The notes under the pieces are model-generated. The model worked only from the letters and a program-made list of their open reading frames with translations, was not told where the DNA came from and ran no database searches. Below, in pieces: positions 16,347 to 25,261 of a DNA stretch of 39,614 nucleotides. Origin of the DNA: Phycisphaera sp. (GTDB lineage Bacteria; Planctomycetota; Phycisphaerae; Phycisphaerales; Phycisphaeraceae); contig JANQPR010000080.1 of NCBI GenBank assembly GCA_028285385.1, forward strand, positions 1 to 39,614. The letters are read 5' to 3'. Both the position numbers and the translations under genes were made by a program. Every line of letters starts with the position of its first letter. The stretch's first letter is position 1.

Positions 16347-17849
16347 TCAGCAAGCCGGCCGACGGACACGCCGCGCCAGCAAGCCGCCCAACGCAACCCC
16401 GGCGAACACCGGCTCCGGGACCACGACGCCGCGGAAATCCGGCACGTTCACCCCGCCCCAGTTCTGCAGGATTTGGTCCAGCTCGTCCTGGTCCACCACG
16501 CCCACGCCGATCCGACCCAGCGCCCAAGCCATCGGCAGCGCATCGATCGCGGTGTCGTCGCCCCAGTTCTGAAGGACGAGGTCAAGGTCGCCCTGCTCGA
16601 CGGTGCCGTTGCCGTCAAAGTCGCCGTTGGCCGCAAGGGCCTCAACCAAGCCGGCATAGAAGACATGGGCCATCAGCTCGTAGCCGTTGATGTTGGGGTG
16701 GATCGCGTCGTAGAACTCGCCGTTCACCTCCAGCCCGAACAAGCCTTGGTTCCACCGCAGGTCGTTTTGATCCTGCGCGGCGTCGTAGAAGTCCTGGCCG
16801 CCCTCGTCGTACCTCAAGAGCCAGTCGGCGTAGTCCGGCCCCTCGGCAACGGCCTCGTCAACGAACGCGCTGTTGAGTTGCTGGTCTTCTTCGTTGAAGA
16901 TCGTGTTATTCCCGGTGCCCGTGTCGAACGGCTGGTCGACGACCTCGTCGTCCCGGAAATGCCCGAGTTGCAACGCCGGGTCCGTGAGATCGATGTCCCA
17001 CATGTCGACGATGGTGATCGCGTTGCGGAGGTCAGTCGGCAGCGCCGCGACCACGGCGTCGATCGCGTCGTTGTACGCGATCGTGTTGGCCAGCGGCGCG
17101 TCGTCGATACCGTCGGTCCCGAACGCGCCCTTGGGTTTGTCGCGCAGGTCGACCGGACGGGGGATGATCCGGCTGAGGACGATCCTGGTGTCGGTTGCGC
17201 TGCCGGTAATCAGGCCCTCGTTGGCCAGGTCGTCGCCCAGGCCCGAGAGCAAGCGGAACAGCTGGCTGTCGGCGGCGTCGTCGTCGTAGACACCGGGGTT
17301 GTTGGTCGCGGCGACCTTGCCCGTGCCCATGTCGTTGGTGCCGATGTGCAGCAGGACCACGTCGGGCGCGTCGCCGGCGTCGACGAGCGTCGGGATCAGG
17401 CCGCCGGCGTTGGCGAAGTCCGCGTCCGCGACCTCGTCGCCGTCTTGGTCGTTGCGGATGGACCAAAGCAGCGAGCGCCTGTTTTGCTCTCCGAGACGGT
17501 CGGCGCTGGCGCCGGGGATGCTGTAGTGCGGCGTGCTACCCACGAGTTCCCGGACCAGCGGGTCGATGAACCGGACTTTGTTGATCACGATTTCGTCGGT
17601 GATGCTCCCGACGAACGCGTGATCGACGTTGTTGACGGTGAGCAGGTCGTCGAGGAAGCCCCGGTAGCCGTAGGTCGATTCCGAGCCCCAGCCCCAAGTG
17701 ATCGAGTCGCCGAGGGGCAGCACCTTCAGCGGCGTGGCGGAAGCAAGCGGAGACACGCCGGCGAGAGTCGACGCCAGCGCCACGCCCAAGCGCGCCCGGC
17801 GGCGAGTGCCGGCCGCATCGGTGTTCAACCACATCCCGCCCATACGCAT
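16347..17849 (-). CDS. Secreted SGNH hydrolase with dockerin-like repeat and PEP-CTERM-like tail
   Basis: The ATG at 17849 has GGAGG nine bases upstream and gives 500 residues. A twin-Arg-containing, Ala-rich signal-like N-terminus (about 15-38) is followed by the SGNH esterase/lipase blocks: GDSITWGWG at 47-55, GTNDMG at 170-175 and DAIHPNINGY at 381-390, with catalytic Ser, Asp and His present. Residues about 408-466 carry two copies of a calcium-loop motif ending in QNWG (GDFDGNGTVEQGDLDLVLQNWG-like), as in planctomycete dockerin-type repeats. The C-terminus has VVVPEP at 475-480, a short hydrophobic stretch and an Arg-rich end, matching a PEP-CTERM sorting signal. It may deacetylate a surface glycan. 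No exosortase gene is in the window. Confidence 0.88.
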   Translation of the reverse strand: MRMGGMWLNTDAAGTRRRARLGVALASTLAGVSPLASATPLKVLPLGDSITWGWGSESTYGYRGFLDDLLTVNNVDHAFVGSITDEIVINKVRFIDPLVRELVGSTPHYSIPGASADRLGEQNRRSLLWSIRNDQDGDEVADADFANAGGLIPTLVDAGDAPDVVLLHIGTNDMGTGKVAATNNPGVYDDDAADSQLFRLLSGLGDDLANEGLITGSATDTRIVLSRIIPRPVDLRDKPKGAFGTDGIDDAPLANTIAYNDAIDAVVAALPTDLRNAITIVDMWDIDLTDPALQLGHFRDDEVVDQPFDTGTGNNTIFNEEDQQLNSAFVDEAVAEGPDYADWLLRYDEGGQDFYDAAQDQNDLRWNQGLFGLEVNGEFYDAIHPNINGYELMAHVFYAGLVEALAANGDFDGNGTVEQGDLDLVLQNWGDDTAIDALPMAWALGRIGVGVVDQDELDQILQNWGGVNVPDFRGVVVPEPVFAGVALGGLLARRVRRPAC

Positions 17850-17924
17850 GAGTCTCTGCCTCCGTCCGAAGCGTTCGGAAAACCCCGTCACAGGCGCGTG
17901 GCGAGGGGCTATCTACGCTCGACG

Positions 17925-17930
17925 AGTATA
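17925..17930 (-). promoter_or_regulatory. Possible -10 element of the SGNH hydrolase gene
   Basis: A TATACT hexamer on the minus strand lies about 75 bases before the start codon. A hexamer TTCGCG stands 17 bases further upstream, matching the -35 consensus at three positions. Weak support. Confidence 0.25.
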
Positions 17931-18089
17931 GACCGCGGATTCCGCCACGCGAAGCGTTTTGCCCGGGAATCACCGGGCCGACGGAAACCACACGCCCGCC
18001 GAAGCACAAGCGGCAACGCCACCCCGCCTCGCCGACCCTTCCCGACTTACCGAATCACCAAACGCCGCGCGCTGCTTGAGTCGTGGCCG

Positions 18090-19124
18090 TCAAGCCATCC
18101 CCACCGGCGGGTTCGGCGTCGCGGCCGCCGGCTCGGACGCCGCGTCGCCCGTCGACTTCGACCGCTCCGACTTCGGCCCCAGCAGGCTGAACCCGCCCAG
18201 CGTCAACCCGATGTACCCCAGAACCGACCACGACAGGTCCCGCGCCCGCAGCAGCAGGGCCACCGTCAGCCCCAGCTCCCGCGTCATCCCCATCGCCTCG
18301 AACGTCTCGGCGAACGCCAGCTCCCACAGCCCGATCCCGTTCATCGAGATCGGCAGCAGCGTGATAATCAGCACCAACGGCACGCACACCGACACCGCCC
18401 AGAACCCCGCGTGCTGCCCCACCGCCTCGGCCGCGACCACCGTACCCGCCACGCACAGCAGGTAGAACAGCACCGACAAGGCCAACGCGATCCACAGCTC
18501 ACGCTTGAACCGGGCGTACTCCCACAACGAGTCCTGGAACGCGTGCACCTTGTCCAGCGCCTTGCGCGCGACGCCGACGTGGCCGAACACCCGGTCCAGC
18601 GTTCGCGTCACCCGTCGGCTGATCACAATGACCATCACCGCCGTCGCGAACGCCAACCCCGCGCCGACGCCGAGCACCAGCTTCCAGTACGGCCAGATCG
18701 CCTGCGCCTCGACCAGCGACACCAGCGCCAGCAGGATCAGCACCGCCAACCCCGTGAACCGCTCCGCCACGATCGAGCCGAACGCCAGGTTCCCGCACCC
18801 GCACCGCCGGCGCAGCATCTCGCCGCGCACGACGTCACCGCCCGAACTCGTGGGCAACAGGTTGTTGTAGAACTGCCCGGCCACGTACATCGCGAACAGC
18901 GAGCCGAACTTCGCCTGCACCCCCCGCACGGCGAGCAGCCGCTTCCACTTCCATACACTCACCGCCACCAGCAGCGGCGCGGTAACCGCCAGCCAGACCA
19001 GCCAGTACCAACTGACCGTCTTGACGATCGCGAGCACGTCGGTCCAGTCCGTACTCCAGACGACGTACGCCACCAGCACCCCGCTGATGAGCGCCATCGG
19101 GAGTTTCTTGGCGAGCTTCTTCAA
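18090..19124 (-). CDS. Lysylphosphatidylglycerol synthase transmembrane-type (flippase-like) protein
   Basis: This 344-residue polytopic protein has about eight predicted membrane helices. It contains the family blocks [29 protein letters not shown] (about 84-101) and [15 protein letters not shown] (about 276-290), characteristic of the LPG_synthase_TM / UPF0104 family. The C-terminal catalytic lysyltransferase domain of MprF is absent, so it is probably a lipid or lipid-linked-sugar flippase rather than a synthase. It starts at a TTG that overlaps the TGA of the acyltransferase gene (TTGA) and is preceded by GGGAGAGGG, so translation is probably coupled. An ATG nine codons in is the alternative. 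Its place in the polysaccharide region suggests lipid-carrier or glycolipid handling. Confidence 0.87.
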   Translation of the reverse strand: MKKLAKKLPMALISGVLVAYVVWSTDWTDVLAIVKTVSWYWLVWLAVTAPLLVAVSVWKWKRLLAVRGVQAKFGSLFAMYVAGQFYNNLLPTSSGGDVVRGEMLRRRCGCGNLAFGSIVAERFTGLAVLILLALVSLVEAQAIWPYWKLVLGVGAGLAFATAVMVIVISRRVTRTLDRVFGHVGVARKALDKVHAFQDSLWEYARFKRELWIALALSVLFYLLCVAGTVVAAEAVGQHAGFWAVSVCVPLVLIITLLPISMNGIGLWELAFAETFEAMGMTRELGLTVALLLRARDLSWSVLGYIGLTLGGFSLLGPKSERSKSTGDAASEPAAATPNPPVGMA

Positions 19125-20035
19125 GCGCCCTCTCCCAGCCCCGTAGCTTCCTGCTCCACCTCGTCAGCGGCCACGGCTTCACCCCGATCGTCGGCCATCG
19201 GCTCGCGCACGCCAACCAGCTTGGCCGGCACCCCGGCCACAATCGCGTACGCCGGCACGTCGCGCGTCACCACCGCGCCGGCCCCTACGATCGCGCCCGT
19301 CCCGATCGTCACGCCCTCCATCACTCGGACCCCGGCACCCAGCCAGACGTCGTCGCCCAGGACCACCGGCCCCCGCGACTCGGTCGGCTGGTCCATCATC
19401 GGCACACCGTTGCGCAACGTCCCGTGCCGCGACCCGCCGAGGTAGCACTGCGGCCCGGTCATCACGTCCCGGCCGATCCGCACGCCGTTGGTCCCGACGA
19501 CCTGGCTGTGCGTGCCCAGCACGCAGTGGTCGCCAATCCGCAGGTAGCCGTGCTTGGCCTGCACGACGCAGAACCGACCGATCAGCACGTCCGCCCCCAG
19601 TTCGAACGTCTCGCCGCGGTCCGAGTCGACGCCGCGGGCGCAGAGCAGCGCCTGGTCGTCGATCGCCGTGCGGTCGCCGATCCGCATCTTGCCCGGGTGC
19701 CGCAGCGCGACGCCCGTCCCCCACTTCACGCCCCGCCCGGCCGAACCCAGCAGCGCGCCAAACAGCTTCCGCCGCAGCAGGTAGCCGAGCGCCCCGTTGC
19801 GGTGCCGCGCCAGCATCATCGTCAGGTCGTACCGGAACAACGCGAGCAAGCCGGTCCGCCCCACGAAGAAGTGGTTGTACTTCGCGATCGACCCGGAAGA
19901 CGGGTCCTCCAGCACGTCCATCATCAACCGCTGGTCCGGCTCGGCCGCAACTGGCGTCGCCTCCGATGCGGCGTCAGGGATCTGCGCCAACGGGGTCGCG
20001 GCCGGGGGGGTCGAGCTGACGGAAGACGCGTCCAT
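19121..20035 (-). CDS. Left-handed beta-helix (hexapeptide) O-acyltransferase
   Basis: From the ATG at 20035 the protein has 304 residues; an upstream GTG at 20095 would add 20. After a disordered N-terminus, hexapeptide repeats run from about 115 to 285 (for example [75 protein letters not shown]). The last block is the typical coenzyme A-binding end of the CatB/WbbJ/NodL-type acetyltransferases. It probably O-acetylates a polysaccharide sugar in the cytoplasm. The active-site His cannot be fixed with certainty; the His in SRHGTL is a candidate. The gene overlaps the start of the flippase-like gene by four bases, so the two probably act together. Confidence 0.85.
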   Translation of the reverse strand: MDASSVSSTPPAATPLAQIPDAASEATPVAAEPDQRLMMDVLEDPSSGSIAKYNHFFVGRTGLLALFRYDLTMMLARHRNGALGYLLRRKLFGALLGSAGRGVKWGTGVALRHPGKMRIGDRTAIDDQALLCARGVDSDRGETFELGADVLIGRFCVVQAKHGYLRIGDHCVLGTHSQVVGTNGVRIGRDVMTGPQCYLGGSRHGTLRNGVPMMDQPTESRGPVVLGDDVWLGAGVRVMEGVTIGTGAIVGAGAVVTRDVPAYAIVAGVPAKLVGVREPMADDRGEAVAADEVEQEATGLGEGA

Positions 20036-20204
20036 CGATCGTTGGCTCAGCAAACGGGGCAGGCAGCCTCGCACGCCGACCCCCCGCCGGGCCACGCGCA
20101 GACGACACCGCCAAGTGAACCATCGTACCCCCGGACCGTTCGCTTAAACCCCCACGCCTCCGATAACCGGTCGACGACGTCCCGATGTGGATCGGCGACG
20201 CGGG

Positions 20205-20861
20205 TCAGTACCCCACCGCCGCGGCCATGCGGACCAGGTCCGCCAGCGACGAGGCTCCCATCTTCTCCATCACGTGGGCCCGGTGGACCTCGACCGTTTT
20301 GTGCGACAGCCCGAGTTCCGACGCGATCTGCTTGTTGAGCTTGCCCACCACGACCATCGACATTACCTCGTGCTCACGGGGCGTGAGCGTCCCGAGCCGA
20401 CGGCTAATTTCGCCGAGGTGCTCGCGGGTCCGCTGCTGCTCCTTGTCCTTCTCCAGGGCAGCGCGGACGCGGTCGAGCAACGCCTGGTCGGAGAACGGCT
20501 TCTCGATGAAATCGATACAGCCGGACTTGAACGCTTTGACCGCGGCGTTCACGTCGCCGTGCCCGGTGATCATGATGATCGGCAGGTCGACCCCCTGCTT
20601 CTGCAACGCCTCGACCATCTCCTGGCCGCTCATGCCCGGCAGGCGCAGATCAGCAACGAGGCACCCGGACAACACGTCCTCCCCCGAGGCGCGCTTCATA
20701 AAGTCGTCGGCACTGCCGAACGGCTCGACGGCCCACCCGACCGACTCGATCAGCCAGCACAGCGAGTCCCGTACGTCGGGGTCGTCGTCCACCACATACA
20801 CCACCGGGGGGTTCGCCTCGGCCAACGGGACATCGCTCTCCTTGAGGGTCGCTGTCGTCAC
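20205..20861 (-). CDS. FixJ-type response regulator (REC-LuxR HTH)
   Basis: The protein has 218 residues. The receiver domain (about 18-135) has the acidic pair in VVDDDPDVR (24-27), phosphorylation site Asp71 (VADLRLPGMSG), Thr99 and Lys121 (EKPF). A LuxR-type helix-turn-helix occupies about 155-215 (LTPREHEVMSMVVVGKLNKQIASEL, cut here by position: TPRE at 160-163, KTVEVHRAHVMEKM at 188-201). It closely matches the FixJ/TodT group. It follows the sensor kinase gene by 113 bases and is its probable partner. The start is GTG at 20861 without a clear ribosome-binding site. Targets cannot be deduced from the window. Confidence 0.92.
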   Translation of the reverse strand: MTTATLKESDVPLAEANPPVVYVVDDDPDVRDSLCWLIESVGWAVEPFGSADDFMKRASGEDVLSGCLVADLRLPGMSGQEMVEALQKQGVDLPIIMITGHGDVNAAVKAFKSGCIDFIEKPFSDQALLDRVRAALEKDKEQQRTREHLGEISRRLGTLTPREHEVMSMVVVGKLNKQIASELGLSHKTVEVHRAHVMEKMGASSLADLVRMAAAVGY

Positions 20862-20878
20862 CGATTCAATGTTAATCG
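20862..20878. promoter_or_regulatory. Imperfect palindrome at the response regulator start
   Basis: CGATT and AATCG arms separated by seven bases abut the GTG start of the response regulator. It could be an operator for self-regulation, but the arms are short. Confidence 0.25.
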
Positions 20879-20974
20879 AAAGCTACCAAAACATCGCCCA
20901 CTTCAACCTAGAACAATCCCGCACGCTCACCGTGCAGCAGCGTTCGTGTTAAACGGTTCAAACGCTGATCCCCG

Positions 20975-23050
20975 CTATTCGTCCGCGCACACGGGCAACT
21001 GAATCACCAGCACCAGTCCGCCGGCCGCGCCATCTTCGGCCCACATCCGTCCGTCGTGGGCCTCCACGATCGACTGGCTGATTGTCAACCCCAGGCCCAT
21101 GCCCTCGGCCTTAGTCGTGAAGAACGGCTCGAACAGCCGAGCCCGACCCGCCGCGTCCAGCCCGTCACCGGCGTCTTCCACCGTCAACTGCAACGCCCCA
21201 TCGCCGGCGTGCCGCGTGCGGACCCACACCCGCTTCCGCTCGGGCGGTTGGCCTTGCACGGCATCGATCGCATTGCGCAGCAGGTTCAACACCACCTGCT
21301 GGATCTGCACCCGGTCCAGCGTGGTCGCCGGCAGTTGCGAGTCCGCCTCGACGGCAACGGTCACGCCCCGCGTGCGGGTGTCCTGCTCATTGATCTCCAA
21401 CACCTCGCGGACGATGTCGTTCAGGCTCGCGCTGACGGTCGTGCCGGTGCGCCGGCCGATGAAGGCGCGTAGCCGACGGATGATCGTGCCGGCCCGGGTC
21501 GCCTGATCGGAGACGCGGCGCAGGACATCGCGCGCCGCGGTCGGCGCCGTCGGGTCGTCGCGCTCGTAGCGCATCAGCGCGCCGTTGGCGTAGTTGGCGA
21601 TCGCCGTGAGCGGCTGATTGAGTTCGTGCGCCAAGCCGGAGGCGAGCTCGCCCATCGTGGTCAGGCGGGCGTCGTGCGCGAGCGTGTCGCGGTTGAGCTG
21701 GGCGAGCTGCTCCTCGTGGCGGCGCTTGGTCACGTCGCGCTGGACGGAGACCCAGTGCGTGACCTTGCCGTCTGGTTGCCGAACGGGCGCGATGTTCCAC
21801 TCGACGGTGTAGGGGGTGTGGTCCTTGCGGTAGTTGACGGTCTCGGAGGAGAACGCGTCGCCGCGCTCCAGCGACACCCTGAGCCGGTCGAGCATGGCCC
21901 GGTCGGTCAGCTCGCCCTGCAAGATCCGCGGGGTCTGGCCCTCGATCTCGGCGGCGGTGTAGCCGGTCATCCGCGTAAACGCCGGGTTGACGTACACGAT
22001 CCGCGGCCCCGGCGGGTCAAGCGAGGCGTCCGTGATCACGACCGCTTCTCGCACCTCGGTGACGGCCGCCTGCACCAAACGCAGCCGTTGCTCCGCAAGC
22101 CGACGCCGGGTGATGTCGCGGGTCACCACCACCAGCTGCTCCTGAGCCTGACCGTCCCGACGGGGCTGGCGCCGGCTCGCCGACTCGACCCACCGGTAGT
22201 CGCCTTCCGCCGTCAGGAAGCGGTACGTCCGATGGACCGCGCGGTCGCCGGCCGACATCAACTCGGGGCGGGCCGAGATCACCGCGTCCCGGTCGTCGGG
22301 GTGGACGAACTCGCGCGGCAGCTTGCCGACCAGCTCCTCGGCCGGCCAGCCCAGCACCGCCGTGACCGCCGGGGACACGTACGTGAACCGCCCGTCGAGC
22401 GTGTGCTGGGAGATGATGTCGATCGCGTGCTCGGCGAGAAGGCGGAACCGGGCTTCGGACTCGCGCAGCTCTTCGGTTGTCCGTTCGGCACGGGCCTCGA
22501 GCTTGGCGTTGGCGCGTTGCAGCTCGTCGTACAGCCGGGTGTTGTCGATCGCGGCGGCGATGTGGTTGCCAACGATCTGCAGGTGCTGCAGGTCACGCGG
22601 CTCGTAGACTTGCGGGTGATTGATGTCGTAGAGCCCCAGCACGCCGACCCGCCGCTGCCCGACCAACAACGGCACGCCAACAAACGAGCGGAACCGAAAA
22701 CTGCCCGGCTTGCTGCGGAACGTCTCGGCCGTCAGCGGGTGCGTCGCGACATCGTTAATCAGCACCCCGCGACCGCTGCTGAGCATCTCGCCGGCCAACC
22801 CCACGCTAGCAGGCAACGCTTCATTCAACTTCGGTCCTGGGATGCCGCGTGCCGCCAAAAGGAGCAACTGGTCGCCTTGGAGCCACCGCGCCGCCGCCGC
22901 GTCGGTCTCGAAGCCTTCGCACAGCAACTCGACGACCTGCCCGGCCAGCGCCTCGGGCGACTGCGTCCCGATCGGCGTCCCCGTCGCCTGCGCGATCAAC
23001 GACAGCCGGCGGTCCAGGAACTCCGAATCCCGGTGGGTTGCCTCGGCCAT
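20975..23050 (-). CDS. FixL-like sensor histidine kinase (GAF-PAS-PAS-HisKA-HATPase)
   Basis: The ATG at 23050 has GGAG six bases upstream and gives 691 residues. Domains in order are GAF (about 15-170), a short coiled coil (about 172-200), PAS1 (about 200-315), PAS2/PAC (about 325-445), HisKA with His475 in GLAHELNQPL, and HATPase with LNLLRNAIDAV (588-598), VEDAGDGLD (624-632) and GMGLGLTIS (650-658). No membrane helix is visible, so it should be cytoplasmic. PAS2 resembles LOV domains (GQTPRILQGELTD) but lacks the photoactive Cys of GxNCRFLQ, so no flavin photochemistry is expected. I see no clear sign of a FixL haem pocket, so the signal is unknown. It sits directly before the FixJ-like gene. 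Confidence 0.92.
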   Translation of the reverse strand: MAEATHRDSEFLDRRLSLIAQATGTPIGTQSPEALAGQVVELLCEGFETDAAAARWLQGDQLLLLAARGIPGPKLNEALPASVGLAGEMLSSGRGVLINDVATHPLTAETFRSKPGSFRFRSFVGVPLLVGQRRVGVLGLYDINHPQVYEPRDLQHLQIVGNHIAAAIDNTRLYDELQRANAKLEARAERTTEELRESEARFRLLAEHAIDIISQHTLDGRFTYVSPAVTAVLGWPAEELVGKLPREFVHPDDRDAVISARPELMSAGDRAVHRTYRFLTAEGDYRWVESASRRQPRRDGQAQEQLVVVTRDITRRRLAEQRLRLVQAAVTEVREAVVITDASLDPPGPRIVYVNPAFTRMTGYTAAEIEGQTPRILQGELTDRAMLDRLRVSLERGDAFSSETVNYRKDHTPYTVEWNIAPVRQPDGKVTHWVSVQRDVTKRRHEEQLAQLNRDTLAHDARLTTMGELASGLAHELNQPLTAIANYANGALMRYERDDPTAPTAARDVLRRVSDQATRAGTIIRRLRAFIGRRTGTTVSASLNDIVREVLEINEQDTRTRGVTVAVEADSQLPATTLDRVQIQQVVLNLLRNAIDAVQGQPPERKRVWVRTRHAGDGALQLTVEDAGDGLDAAGRARLFEPFFTTKAEGMGLGLTISQSIVEAHDGRMWAEDGAAGGLVLVIQLPVCADE

Positions 23051-23130
23051 GGCCGCTCCAATTTCGCCCCGAACACGCGCCGGACCAAGGATCGATCGCT
23101 CACCCGGCCATGCGACCCTTCCGAGAACAC

Positions 23131-23967
23131 TCACAACGCCCGGACCGCCTCCACCAACGCCCGGACACGGCCCGCGTCCACCGGCGCCTCCAGCACGCCA
23201 CCAACCTTTAGCGACGACCCGACGATCAATCCGTCGGCGTGTCGCAGCAAACCCGCCGCCGTCTCCACCGTCGCGCCGCTGCCGACGAACACCGGCGTGT
23301 CTCCGGCGGCACGCTTGACGGCCGCGACACGGTCCATATCCGTCGGCTTGCCAGTGCCCGCGCCCGACACGATCACGCCATCCGCCCCGGCCCGCTGAAC
23401 CAGTTCCTCCGTCTCCTCTTCGATCGGCCGGTCCGCCAGCGGCGCGGCGTGCTTCACGCGCACGTCGGCCAACACCAGCACGTCGTCCGCCCCGAGCGCC
23501 GCGCGGTACCGCATCACGTCCGCGGCCTGCCCCTCGATGACGCCCTGGTCCGTGACGTAGGCCCCGACCAACACGTTGACCCGCACAAACGACGCGCCGA
23601 CCGTCTTCGCGACCGCCAACGCCGACCGCGCGTCGTTCCGCAACACGTTGATCCCAACCGGGACGTTCACCGCGTCCCGCACGCGCTGGGCGACCGCCGT
23701 CATCGCCGCCACGGTCTCGGCCGGGGCCCGGCCCTTGAAGAACGGCACGTCGCCGAAGTTCTCGATCATCACGCCGTCCGCTCCGCCGTCTGCGAGCGCC
23801 TGCGCATCACGCAACGCGTGGTCGGTCGCCGTGTGCAACGGCGTGCCGCGGACAGGTTCGAACCCCGGGCTCCCCGGCAACGCCGGCAGATGCACCATCC
23901 CGATCACCGGGTGCTCCACGTCCTTCCACGCGGGCACCCGCCGCGTCATTTCTTCCGGCAAAGCCAT
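23131..23967 (-). CDS. BtpA/SgcQ family TIM-barrel protein
   Basis: From the ATG at 23967 the protein has 278 residues, the normal length for the family. An upstream frame extends to 24138 but lacks conserved sequence. The N-terminal signature VIGMVHLPALPGSPG (about 21-35) and ADGVMIENFGDVPF (about 63-76), VPVGINVLRND, and the C-terminal phosphate-binding-like GADGVIVSGAGTGKP and VFVGSGATVE define the BtpA family. In cyanobacteria BtpA helps photosystem I accumulate; elsewhere the function is unknown, and SgcQ-type members are thought to act in carbohydrate metabolism. No photosynthesis gene is present here. It precedes the sensor kinase gene by 80 bases on the same strand and may be co-transcribed. 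Confidence 0.9.
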   Translation of the reverse strand: MALPEEMTRRVPAWKDVEHPVIGMVHLPALPGSPGFEPVRGTPLHTATDHALRDAQALADGGADGVMIENFGDVPFFKGRAPAETVAAMTAVAQRVRDAVNVPVGINVLRNDARSALAVAKTVGASFVRVNVLVGAYVTDQGVIEGQAADVMRYRAALGADDVLVLADVRVKHAAPLADRPIEEETEELVQRAGADGVIVSGAGTGKPTDMDRVAAVKRAAGDTPVFVGSGATVETAAGLLRHADGLIVGSSLKVGGVLEAPVDAGRVRALVEAVRAL

Positions 23968-24291
23968 CCGCAAACCGTACCACGCGGTAGCCGCGACACA
24001 CGCACGAACGCGCCGCATCGCAGCAATCCACTTGCCCAAACGAGACCGCGTCGCCATACTCGGGCTCCCGGCGGTTGTTCCACCGGCGTTGTGTCGGCCG
24101 ACCTCGGCGAAAGCCGGGGGGCAGCACACCCCACGCAACTGCGTCGGTTTGCACCGGCGCGTGCTTCGAGGGCCACGGCCGATTGCCCGACCCGGCTCCC
24201 GGTCCCACGCCTCGGCGTGCGTTCACCGGCGGTCAGCCCCGCGCCCGGTCGTTTCTTCTCCCGCCCGCTGACCGCCGACCGCGAGCCCCGC
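23968..24291. other. Divergent intergenic region btpA / MBL hydrolase
   Basis: This 324-base region separates the minus-strand btpA-family gene from the plus-strand MBL gene and must hold both promoters. I see no consensus -35/-10 pair. The only structure is an 11-bp inverted repeat close to the MBL start. Confidence 0.4.
24227..24277 (+). promoter_or_regulatory. Inverted repeat in the MBL hydrolase leader
   Basis: Positions 24227-24237 are the exact reverse complement of 24267-24277, separated by 29 bases. The right arm ends 14 bases before the ATG at 24292. It could be a 5' untranslated stem-loop that controls translation or a protein-binding site. Confidence 0.45.
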
Positions 24292-25218
24292 ATGCTCCCC
24301 AAGGAACCCGCCAAGCGCCCGCAGTTGGGCTTCCTGTACGTCCCACCCTTCCGCATCCAGGGCCTGTCCATCGCCGGCGAAGAGACCGTCGTCCACATCC
24401 CCGAGTTGGACGTCTGCTTCGACATCGGCCTTTGCCCGAAGGCGGTGCTCCCCGCGCCCGTGATCGCGCTCTCGCACGGGCACATGGACCACGTCGCCGG
24501 CATCGCGTACTACTTCTCGCAGCGCCCCTTCCAGGGCATGACGCCCGGCACCGTCGTTTGCCACCCGGAACTCGAAGCGCCCCTGCACAAGCTCATGGAG
24601 GCCTGGGTCGACATCGAGCGCCAGCGCACCAAGTACAACCTGGTCGGCCTCGAACCGGGCGACCACTACGAGATCAAGAACAACCATTACCTCCACGCCT
24701 TCGAGACAATCCACACCGTCCCGGCGCTGGGGTACACCGTGCTGGAGAAGCGCACGAAACTCAAAGAAGAGTTCGCCGGGTTGGAGCAACACGATCTCGT
24801 CGAGCACAAGAAAGCCGGACGGGAGATCGTCGACACCTTCCACATCCCGCTCATCACGTTCACCGGCGACACCGCGTGGGGCGAACACCTGCTCACCGAC
24901 CACGTCACGCAGAGCAAGGTCCTCATCACCGAGTGCACCTTCATGGAGCCCGGGCACCGCAAGCGCGCCGGCATCGGGAAGCACCTGCACCTGGACCACA
25001 TCCTGCAGCTGCTCGAAGCGACGACCGACGAGACCTCGATCGTGCTCACGCACCTGTCCCGCCGCACGCACATGGGACAGGTCCGCCGGACAATCGAGCG
25101 GTACGTGCCCCCGCAGTACCAGCACCGGCTGCTGGTGCTGATGGACACCCGCGGCAACCGCACACGGTACGAGCAGCAACTCGCCGAAGCCGAGGCCGCC
25201 GCCATCGGCAACGATTGA
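24292..25218 (+). CDS. MBL-fold metallo-hydrolase (RNase Z-like)
   Basis: The protein has 308 residues from the ATG at 24292; the open frame runs far upstream, but the conserved sequence begins here. The metallo-beta-lactamase motif HGHMDH at 62-67 supplies His62, His64, Asp66 and His67. Further ligands are probably His141, Asp193 (TGDTAW) and His254 (VLTHLSRR), the set seen in the RNase Z/ElaC branch. A long insertion at about 150-180 is Lys/Glu-rich. It is cytoplasmic (no signal peptide). The substrate may be tRNA 3' trailers or a small phosphodiester; I cannot decide. It converges with the GT4 gene, leaving 43 bases between the two stops. Confidence 0.85.
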   Translation: MLPKEPAKRPQLGFLYVPPFRIQGLSIAGEETVVHIPELDVCFDIGLCPKAVLPAPVIALSHGHMDHVAGIAYYFSQRPFQGMTPGTVVCHPELEAPLHKLMEAWVDIERQRTKYNLVGLEPGDHYEIKNNHYLHAFETIHTVPALGYTVLEKRTKLKEEFAGLEQHDLVEHKKAGREIVDTFHIPLITFTGDTAWGEHLLTDHVTQSKVLITECTFMEPGHRKRAGIGKHLHLDHILQLLEATTDETSIVLTHLSRRTHMGQVRRTIERYVPPQYQHRLLVLMDTRGNRTRYEQQLAEAEAAAIGND

Positions 25219-25261
25219 CTTCTACAGCGTTCGGCTTGTCAGCCACGACCGCGGGCCGGGA

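Noticed and set aside
23855..23864. GGTTCGAACC resembling a tRNA T-loop
   Set aside because: It lies inside the btpA-family coding region and no cloverleaf can be built around it.
23131..23967. Interpretation of the BtpA-family gene as a photosystem I factor
   Set aside because: No photosynthesis gene or pigment-related gene appears in the window, and the family is widespread in non-photosynthetic bacteria.
25219..25261. Possible bidirectional terminator between the MBL and GT4 genes
   Set aside because: Only a 4-bp stem (GGCT / AGCC) is visible, too weak to call.
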